Positions 58,185 through 64,000 of a stretch of 64,000 bases of DNA are shown piece after piece. Made by a program: the position numbers and the translations under genes. A model generated the notes under the pieces. The model was not told the DNA's origin, ran no database searches, and saw nothing but the letters and a program-made list of their open reading frames with translations. Each line of letters opens with the position of its first letter. Position 1 is the stretch's first letter. The stretch is from the NCBI GenBank assembly GCA_049520515.1, contig JBEKPS010000007.1, forward strand, positions 1-64,000, in the 5' to 3' direction. Source of the stretch: JAFAMS01 sp049520515. Its GTDB lineage: Bacteria > Vulcanimicrobiota > Vulcanimicrobiia > Vulcanimicrobiales > Vulcanimicrobiaceae.

Positions 58185-60104
58185 TTAGAACGAGAACAGC
58201 GTTTGCAGGAAGATTCCGTTCCGGCTGTCGCCAGTAATGAAGCATCCAGGGCACGCTTGCGAGCTGGCCGGGATAGCGATGCCACCCAGGACGCCCGAGT
58301 GGAACGCGATCACCGAGATGTCCGCGTTGTTCGCGATCTTGTAGTGCAGGCCACCGTAGTAGACCTGGTAACCGGAGACGTTGTTGATGTACGACGGGAA
58401 AATTGCCGTCGTTGAATCGACGCCGTTCTCCGCGCTCAGGCCGTTGAAGCCTGATGCGATGTAACCAGCTTCAGCCCAAGGCGTTCCCTTGCCACCGGCG
58501 TTGTTGCCGATGGTGACCGAACCCCAGAAGCTATATGGCTGCTGCCATTTCGCTCCGGTGAACGGGTCATTGCCGAAGTGCATAACGCCTTCTGCGTTGA
58601 CGTGCAGGTAGTCAGACATACGGAACGTTCCGAAGACCGAGCCGTAATCCATAGCCGTTCCAGCGAACGCTGGGCATCCGGTTGTTGGGACTGAGTAGCT
58701 GATACCGCAATACAGGCCTGAGACGCCTGGGATTGGATGATGGTCCAGCGGACCAGCCGTCCCTAGAATCGGTGCTGACGGATCCCAGAGCGAGACTCCG
58801 TTTTGGTTTTCGGCCAGGTACGCTACGCCGACGTTGAGGTGATGCGGGATAAAGTCGTAGCTTGCTTGACCGAAGAAGTCGTTCTGAGTCTGTCCGCCGA
58901 CGGGGGCGGAGCTGCCCGGTGCCTGAGCACTGGGTTGACCGACTCCGTAACCGCCTTCAATACGAAGGCTGGCAAGCGGGCCGCTCGTTGGAGCGAAGCC
59001 GATTGCGCCACCGTTGAAGTAGTCGGAGTACAGCAGGTTCATCGGCTGTCCGCCGAGGTCGCTGCCGCCATCGCCTTCCACGAGACGGCCGCCGGCGACA
59101 TAGAATCCGCCGGGCGTATGCCACGTGAACTGAGCGATGTTGAGTCGGAAGCTCGTGTTAGCCGGATAGTCCGAGCCGACCGGACAGGTCGTTGCGCTCG
59201 CAGGGAGCGGAGCGGCCTGAGCTGTGAGGCTCGTGCAATAGATCGGAGCGCTTCCGCTGTTGCCGGAGACGGAGTTTGCGCCGCCGTAACCCGGAGTCTC
59301 CATGTAGTAGCGATTCTCAAGCCGGAAGACATAGCTGAGGTTCGGATCGAGATCGCCGGTGAACAGCAGGCGGTTGACCATGTAGGACGTGCCGTACGTG
59401 GTGCTACCCGTGTACTCGGTATTGGCGGCCGAAACGCCGCCTGGGCTGCCGAGGTTGCCGCTGCTGGTCAGTCGCGTGTTAGGTGGAAGTGCGCCGCCTG
59501 CCGGAACGTTGGCGAGGCCACCTGCAGCGGTCGAGATTCCGGCCGGTCCCGCGTATGCGGAGACTTGGTCTTGATAGGAACCCGGGCCACGCAGGAACGT
59601 GTACAGATGGAACTGTGCGCGCTTCATCGTGTATTCGTCAGCCGCTTGTTTGGCTGCGATTGATTGAACTTGTGTGTCGAGTGCGGCTACGTGATCTTGC
59701 ACGGCCTTGAGCTCGGCACTGAAGGCATCAACGAGCTTTTTGAGCGTCGCGATGTCTGCAGCGTTTTGCTTTTGGCCCGCAGCGATCTGCGCTTCCATCT
59801 TATCGACGGCGCGGTTAACGAGCACGGCCATCTCATAGCGCGTCATCGGGCGGTTGCCCTCGAACTTGCCGTTGGGATAGCCTTCAACCAAACCGTCGGC
59901 GGCGAGCGCCTTTACGGCCTGGTATGCCCAGCTATTTGCCGGGACGTCGGAGAATGGGTTACCGCTTTGTGCAACAGCCGTGCTGCTGCTGTCGTCTTGC
60001 GAGGTCGTCTGTTGCGCGAGCACGGGGCTCGTGCACATTGCTGCTATTCCTAGTAATACCGCAGCGACCCGCAAACCGACAAAGAGTCGGTGTAATCGTG
60101 ACAA
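58185..60104 (-). CDS. SLH-domain outer-membrane porin (OmpM/SlpA-like)
   Basis: A signal peptide (VAAVLLGIAAMCTSPVLA-Q) is followed by an SLH domain at about 50-100 (NPFSDVPANSWAYQAVKALAADGLVEGYPNGKFEGNRPMTRYEMAVLVNRAVDK), a coiled coil of about 60 residues (QNAADIATLKKLVDAFSAELKAVQDHVAALDTQVQSI), then a long beta-barrel region ending in aromatic FLQTLFSF, as expected for outer-membrane proteins. The SLH domain would tether the barrel to peptidoglycan, as in OmpM of Negativicutes and SlpA of Thermus. Translation starts at a TTG with AGAGGG seven bases upstream. It is expected to be abundant. Confidence 0.85.
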   Translation of the reverse strand: MSRLHRLFVGLRVAAVLLGIAAMCTSPVLAQQTTSQDDSSSTAVAQSGNPFSDVPANSWAYQAVKALAADGLVEGYPNGKFEGNRPMTRYEMAVLVNRAVDKMEAQIAAGQKQNAADIATLKKLVDAFSAELKAVQDHVAALDTQVQSIAAKQAADEYTMKRAQFHLYTFLRGPGSYQDQVSAYAGPAGISTAAGGLANVPAGGALPPNTRLTSSGNLGSPGGVSAANTEYTGSTTYGTSYMVNRLLFTGDLDPNLSYVFRLENRYYMETPGYGGANSVSGNSGSAPIYCTSLTAQAAPLPASATTCPVGSDYPANTSFRLNIAQFTWHTPGGFYVAGGRLVEGDGGSDLGGQPMNLLYSDYFNGGAIGFAPTSGPLASLRIEGGYGVGQPSAQAPGSSAPVGGQTQNDFFGQASYDFIPHHLNVGVAYLAENQNGVSLWDPSAPILGTAGPLDHHPIPGVSGLYCGISYSVPTTGCPAFAGTAMDYGSVFGTFRMSDYLHVNAEGVMHFGNDPFTGAKWQQPYSFWGSVTIGNNAGGKGTPWAEAGYIASGFNGLSAENGVDSTTAIFPSYINNVSGYQVYYGGLHYKIANNADISVIAFHSGVLGGIAIPASSQACPGCFITGDSRNGIFLQTLFSF

Positions 60105-60124
60105 GTTTGTACCCTCTTACAAAC
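60105..60124 (-). promoter_or_regulatory. Hairpin presenting the Shine-Dalgarno sequence of the SLH porin
   Basis: On the minus strand GTTTGTA (60124-60118) and TACAAAC (60111-60105) form a seven-base stem. The six loop bases are AGAGGG, the ribosome binding site itself, and the TTG start follows immediately. Presenting the SD in a loop can stabilise the message and permit initiation, or be a protein/sRNA binding site. The remaining 170 bases to the SCO1 start are A+T-rich and probably hold divergent promoters. Confidence 0.5.
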
Positions 60125-60294
60125 GTGCGAAGCGAGACCGAGGAACCCAAACCTTCGTCTGGACCTCTCGAGCCTCTTAATACCCTTTGGTAGCTTGCTT
60201 CGCTATTTAAAGAAATGACCAAAGTCACTATTGAGCGACTTTTCCGGTCGGTTGGTCGTTCTTGGGGGGTAAGAATTGCTCCTGGGAGCCGAGA

Positions 60295-60870
60295 TTGAAA
60301 AACGCTCACCTTCTTATCCTGGCAGCCCTAGGGGCGGTCGTTGTCCTTGGTCTAGCCCTCTGGGCGACCGTCCAAATCCGCGCGCATCAGAATCTCGCCT
60401 ACGACTTCCGGTTGACGGATCAGGATGGCAAGCCGTTCCGGCTCTCCGACGAGCGAGGCCACGCCGTGGCGATCTTTTTCGGCTACTCGCGGTGCCCGGA
60501 CGTGTGTCCGGCTACCTTAGTACACTTAGCAAGCGCTCGACGTTCGCTGGGCACGGCTGGAGCCTCGACGCGGGTTCTGTTCATCACGGTTGATCCGCAC
60601 CACGATACCCCGCGCGTATTAAAGGAATATCTCGCGCGTTTCGATCCGTCGTTCATCGGCCTGACCGGCACCGAAGCCGAGCTCGCTCCCATCTATCGCG
60701 CATATCACGTGTGGTACGAAGCTTTGCCCCAAACGCAAGCCGGCCGCGAAGCACTTGAAGCACACACCTCGACGGTGTGGATCGTCAATCGCGATGGGCA
60801 TCCCGCCGGATTTGCGGATTGGAACGATACGACCAGCGTTCTCGCGCGTGACCTGAGGGAAGCTTCTTAG
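60295..60870 (+). CDS. SCO1/SenC family copper chaperone
   Basis: SCO proteins deliver copper to the CuA site of cytochrome c oxidase. The TTG at 60295 is preferred because GGGAG lies close upstream; the alternative at 60262 adds 11 residues without a motif. A TM anchor spans about 5-27 (LLILAALGAVVVLGLALWATV). The copper ligands C67 and C71 (SRCPDVCPAT) and the later His (LEAHTSTVW) are intact in a thioredoxin fold (VLFITVDPHHDTPRVLKEYL). It is 11 bases upstream of a CRP-type regulator and may be coexpressed. No oxidase subunit genes are adjacent. Confidence 0.93.
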   Translation: MKNAHLLILAALGAVVVLGLALWATVQIRAHQNLAYDFRLTDQDGKPFRLSDERGHAVAIFFGYSRCPDVCPATLVHLASARRSLGTAGASTRVLFITVDPHHDTPRVLKEYLARFDPSFIGLTGTEAELAPIYRAYHVWYEALPQTQAGREALEAHTSTVWIVNRDGHPAGFADWNDTTSVLARDLREAS

Positions 60871-60881
60871 CTCGGCCGTAA

Positions 60882-61811
60882 ATGAGGGCCATGGGAGGAG
60901 TGCTCGACCTCCGCAGCACGCCGTCGTGGGAACGTCACGGCCTCGTTTTGGGTGCATTTTCCGATCTGCGCGACCACGACACGCTGCAAATAATCTACGA
61001 GTACGATCCGCTTCCGCTGCGCAGGCGCTTTGAAGACACGCACGCGCAGCGTTATCTCTGGCTGCAGCGACGATTAGGAAGCGAGCATTGGGAAGTCTCG
61101 TTGCGGAAGATTCCAGCCTCGACGAACGGCTCGATCGCGGACTTTATGAACCGTTGTCCGATTTTTGCTGCGGCGGCTCAGTCGACGCGCGATGCGCTCG
61201 TCCTCGGCGCACAGTCGCGTTCGATTCCACGCAAGACGATCATCGCCGAGCAGGAAGCGTCGTGGCCGTTCTTAGGCGTCGTGCGCAAAGGCAAAGTCAT
61301 CGCGATCGTCGGTACGCCGGCCGGACGCGAACAGATTCTCTTCGAGGCGCTCGAGACCGAGGCGTTCGGTAACGCTGCGATTCTCGACGGTGGCTCGACG
61401 TTTTCACGTTTTGCGACGCTCTCCGATCCGGCGGAAATCGTGTTGTTTCCGAAATTGGTCGTGCTGCAGCTAGCTGAGGCCGATGCGCGCTTCGCGCTTG
61501 CGCTCGCGGGTTCGGTAACGCAGCAGATGCGCACGATCGTCGAGCTCGTTCATGCGCACGTTTCGAAGAAAACGATCGCGCGCGTCGCGAGCACGCTTGT
61601 GCCGTATGCACCCAGCGAAAGCGGCCTCGCGGCGGTGGATCCCGTCCACTTGCCGTCGTTGCGCTTGACACAGATCGCTGCCGCCACCGGCAGCGTCAAG
61701 GAAGTCGTCGCACGCGCCGTCGCCGATCTCGAGGCGGCGAGTGCGATTCGTCGCGTCCGCGGGCGCATTGCGTACATCGACCGTTTGAAGTTGACATCAT
61801 TCGCGACCTAG
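60882..61811 (+). CDS. CRP/FNR-type regulator with N-terminal DUF2249-like domain
   Basis: Residues about 5-75 have the DUF2249 pattern (VLDLRSTPSWERHGLVLGAFSDL and IIYEYDPLPLRRRFEDT to WEVSLRKIP), a small domain linked to nitric-oxide or metal redox proteins. Residues about 95-210 form a cyclic-nucleotide-binding-type domain (RKTIIAEQEASWPFLGVVRKGKVIAIVGTPAGREQI). A winged HTH follows (LTQIAAATGSVKEVVARAVADLEAA). No Cys cluster is visible, so it is not a classical FNR. The fusion couples a metal/NO-linked domain to a DNA-binding effector. It is 11 bases after the SCO1 gene, hinting at control of respiratory functions. Confidence 0.8.
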   Translation: MRAMGGVLDLRSTPSWERHGLVLGAFSDLRDHDTLQIIYEYDPLPLRRRFEDTHAQRYLWLQRRLGSEHWEVSLRKIPASTNGSIADFMNRCPIFAAAAQSTRDALVLGAQSRSIPRKTIIAEQEASWPFLGVVRKGKVIAIVGTPAGREQILFEALETEAFGNAAILDGGSTFSRFATLSDPAEIVLFPKLVVLQLAEADARFALALAGSVTQQMRTIVELVHAHVSKKTIARVASTLVPYAPSESGLAAVDPVHLPSLRLTQIAAATGSVKEVVARAVADLEAASAIRRVRGRIAYIDRLKLTSFAT

Positions 61812-61834
61812 ACCGGCCCGCGCGTGCGCGCCGT

Positions 61835-62734
61835 TTGGTACGGCGCTCGATGCTGTTCGTTCCCGCCAACGTCCCACGCTATGTCGAGCGTGCGCACGAA
61901 CGCGGTGCCGACGCGATCATTCTCGATCTCGAAGACTCGGTGCCGGAAAGCGAAAAAGCCACGGCGCGAACGTTCTTGCGAGCCGCGTACGGAAGCGTTA
62001 GCCAACGCGGTGCCGACGTGCTCGTGCGCATCAACAAGCCGTTCGAGCAGCGCGTGCTGGATTTGGACGCGGCGATTGCGGTCGGTATCGATGGGATTCT
62101 CTTTCCGAAACTGGAGACGGCGCGGGAGCTCGCAGTTCTCGACGCTTTGATTCACGAGCGCGAACTGGCAGCCGGTTTGTCGCCGGGATCGGTCGGCGTG
62201 CTGTGCGCGATCGAAAGCGCGCGCGGTGTCCTGAACATCAACGAGATCGTTGCGGAGTGCGAGCAGGTCGAGCGCGTCTTCGGCATTTCGTATGGCGCCG
62301 AGGATGCAACCGAAGAGCTCGGCGTCGAGACGACGCTCGAAGGTTGGGAGCGCTTCTATGGCAACGCGCTTTCGGTACAGGCCGCGGTTGCCGCCGGGGT
62401 TCAAGCGTACGGACGCCTCGGCAGCGCCTTCGACTTTCGCGACTTGACCGAATACGAAGCATCTGCGATTCGCTCGGCGCAATTCGGCTTCAAAGGCGCG
62501 TCGTGCATCCATCCCGCGCAGGTGCCGGTGCTCAATCGCGCATTTTCGCCGAGCGCCGAACAAATCGAGCGCGCGCGCAAGACGATCGAGCTCATGCACG
62601 AGGCGCTACGCGGCGGCCGTGCCTCGGCGAGTCTGAATGGTCGCATGATCGATACGCCGACGCTGCGTCGAGCAGAACGTATTCTCGAGCGACAAGCGGC
62701 GATCGAACAGAAGGAAGCGCGAAAGTCCGCCTAA
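61835..62734 (+). CDS. HpcH/HpaI aldolase/citrate-lyase family (CitE-like)
   Basis: The 299-residue protein has the CitE-type TIM-barrel motifs: RRSMLFVPANVPRYVERA, ADAIILDLEDSVP (Asp/Glu region), DVLVRINKP, GILFPKLETA, CAIESARGVLN with the metal-binding Glu, GAEDATEELG, and the IHPAQVPVLNRAFSPSAEQIERA segment containing the conserved H and P. Such enzymes cleave or hydrolyse CoA esters such as malyl-CoA or citramalyl-CoA. It starts at TTG 61835, 23 bases after the CRP-like gene. Its stop overlaps the convergent NRAMP-related gene by four bases. Confidence 0.88.
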   Translation: MVRRSMLFVPANVPRYVERAHERGADAIILDLEDSVPESEKATARTFLRAAYGSVSQRGADVLVRINKPFEQRVLDLDAAIAVGIDGILFPKLETARELAVLDALIHERELAAGLSPGSVGVLCAIESARGVLNINEIVAECEQVERVFGISYGAEDATEELGVETTLEGWERFYGNALSVQAAVAAGVQAYGRLGSAFDFRDLTEYEASAIRSAQFGFKGASCIHPAQVPVLNRAFSPSAEQIERARKTIELMHEALRGGRASASLNGRMIDTPTLRRAERILERQAAIEQKEARKSA

Positions 62735-63990
62735 GCGCGCACCGTGAAAACGATCCATACCGCGAGCGCTGCAGTCATGATCGCGAACAAAGTCCAACCG
62801 AGTGCGTTGCTGAGCGGCGAATTGGCGTGGCGACCCATGACGCGCGAACTCCGCGCGAGGTTGATGACGACGAACACCATGACCGGCGAGATGATCCCGC
62901 TGAGCACTGCCGAGTAGAAGAGCAAACGGAACGGCGGTATCGGGAGCGCGTTCACGAGTAATCCTGCCAGCGACGTTCCGACGATGATCCAGTAGAAGGC
63001 CGGCTCTTTTGAAGGTCGCACTGCGAGGCTTCCGGGCAAATCGAGCGCACCGGTAACGGCATACGCGGAGCTGCCTGCGATAACCGGGATCGAGATCAAA
63101 CCGGCGCTCATGATGCCGAGAGCAAAGAGTGCGAAGGTCGCGCTGCCGCCAAGCGGGCGCAACGCTTGAGCGGCTTGCGCGGCGGTGTCGATCGTCGTGA
63201 TGCCGTGGACGCCCAGCGTTAGCGCGGAAACGAGAATGATGAAATACATGATGAGGTTGGCGACGAACATTCCGAACGCCGTATCCCAGCGCACGAATCT
63301 GAGATGCAGCTGGCCTTCAGAGGGCCGTTCACCCTCGTGCGAGATCGCGTGTTCTTGCACGAGCTCTTCGACCTCTTCGCTCGATTGCCAGAAGAATTCG
63401 AAGGGTGAGATCGTTGTGCCGAGCACGGCGACGAGCGCGAGCAGAAAGTCTTTGTCGAAGCGGAGTGTCGGCACAAACGTCGCGCGCAGCAACACATGCC
63501 AGTTAATCTTGAGCGTTGCCGCGGCCGCGACCCACGAAAGCAGCGTAAGACCGATGACGCGCAAATACGCGATATAGGTGGCGTACGGAATAAAGACGAT
63601 CAACGGAATCGTGATGCACGTCGTGATTGCAAGCCATGCGAGATACGGAATGTGCCAAAGCAGCTGTCCGCTCTGCGCCATTCCGCTCAAATCGGCGCCG
63701 ATCGTTACCGTGTTGACGAGCACTTGGATGCCGACCAGCGTATAGACGAGCGGTCGCGCATAGTGACGCCGCATCACGCCCGCAAGGCCGAGTCCTGTCA
63801 CGCGACCGATCCGGCCGCACATCTCTTGAATCGCGGAGAGCAGCGGCCAGACGAACGGCGCAGTCCACAGTTGTGCGAAACCGAATTGCGCGCCGGTTTG
63901 GGCGTAGGTTGCGATCGCGGATGGATCGTCGTCCGAGACGCCGGTGATAAAGCCCGGGCCTAATCGTTTGAAGAGCCCCCCAAGCGCCAC
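62731..63990 (-). CDS. NRAMP-related divalent metal transporter
   Basis: The 419-residue protein has about 11 transmembrane helices in NRAMP order. TM1 reads GVSDDDPSAIATYAQTGAQFG where canonical NRAMPs have DPGN, and the TM6 segment is ISPFEFFWQSSEEVEELV in place of the MPHN motif, so the Met ligand is absent. This matches the NRAMP-related group, thought to carry magnesium or other hard divalent ions. The start is GTG at 63990, ten bases before the window end; the coding sequence appears complete. Its 3' end overlaps the CitE-like gene. Confidence 0.85.
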   Translation of the reverse strand: MALGGLFKRLGPGFITGVSDDDPSAIATYAQTGAQFGFAQLWTAPFVWPLLSAIQEMCGRIGRVTGLGLAGVMRRHYARPLVYTLVGIQVLVNTVTIGADLSGMAQSGQLLWHIPYLAWLAITTCITIPLIVFIPYATYIAYLRVIGLTLLSWVAAAATLKINWHVLLRATFVPTLRFDKDFLLALVAVLGTTISPFEFFWQSSEEVEELVQEHAISHEGERPSEGQLHLRFVRWDTAFGMFVANLIMYFIILVSALTLGVHGITTIDTAAQAAQALRPLGGSATFALFALGIMSAGLISIPVIAGSSAYAVTGALDLPGSLAVRPSKEPAFYWIIVGTSLAGLLVNALPIPPFRLLFYSAVLSGIISPVMVFVVINLARSSRVMGRHANSPLSNALGWTLFAIMTAALAVWIVFTVRA

Positions 63991-64000
63991 CGGTTTACGT

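Overview
This is bacterial chromosome of high G+C (about 60 percent), densely coded, with many 4-base gene overlaps. Genes point to an aerobic, free-living diderm: an RND efflux pump with its periplasmic adaptor, a SCO1-type cytochrome oxidase assembly factor, an alpha-hydroxy-acid oxidase, and an outer-membrane porin that carries an N-terminal S-layer homology (SLH) domain and coiled coil. SLH-tethered porins are typical of diderm Terrabacteria. My best guess is a soil or rock-surface member of Candidatus Eremiobacterota (WPS-2) or a neighbour, but no 16S or other definitive marker is present.

Layout. 1-2160: end of a secreted Ig-like protein, a DsrE-like secreted protein and a two-domain multicopper oxidase. 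2157-6490: a branched-chain amino-acid operon, leuA-ilvC-leuC-leuD, preceded by a 17-residue leader peptide rich in Ile/Leu/Val and a strong terminator, which together form a classical attenuator. LeuA lacks the C-terminal leucine-sensing domain, so the operon may rely on attenuation instead of allostery. 6542-10329: CoA-transferase, GNAT enzyme and membrane diguanylate cyclase. 10459-11371: rpsF-ssb, not followed by rpsR.

11372-about 19890: an integrated element. Three consecutive overlapping tyrosine recombinases and a small TnpC-like protein (Tn554-like / recombinase-in-trio type) are followed by four cargo genes: a winged-helix HNH nuclease, a protein joining homing-endonuclease-type repeats to a FokI-like PD-(D/E)XK nuclease domain, a HEPN-type protein, and a one-pass membrane protein. 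The last three are joined by ATGA overlaps. This cassette is the best candidate for an undescribed (probably defence or element-maintenance) system.

20134-33072: small secreted proteins, a flavin monooxygenase, an ECF sigma / anti-sigma / Spy-like periplasmic sensor operon, a 7TM-GAF protein, a cold-shock-like cluster (rhlE, zinc ribbon, IF-1), a beta/gamma-crystallin-like protein, cyanase and a BKACE enzyme. 33134-45027: a metalloprotease behind a BlaI-like operator, an amidohydrolase, DyP peroxidase, transporters, a GT39-type glycosyltransferase, HdeD, and an operon of hydroxyacid oxidase, beta-propeller and MoaD/ThiS-like protein. 45028-51874: RND pump operon ending in a 58-residue one-pass protein, divergent from a two-component system. 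51919-63990: PilZ protein, thymidine kinase, M20 peptidase, MBL-rhodanese protein, DenD-like dehydrogenase, SLH porin, SCO1, a DUF2249-CRP regulator, a CitE-like lyase and an NRAMP-related transporter. No rRNA, tRNA or CRISPR array was recognised.
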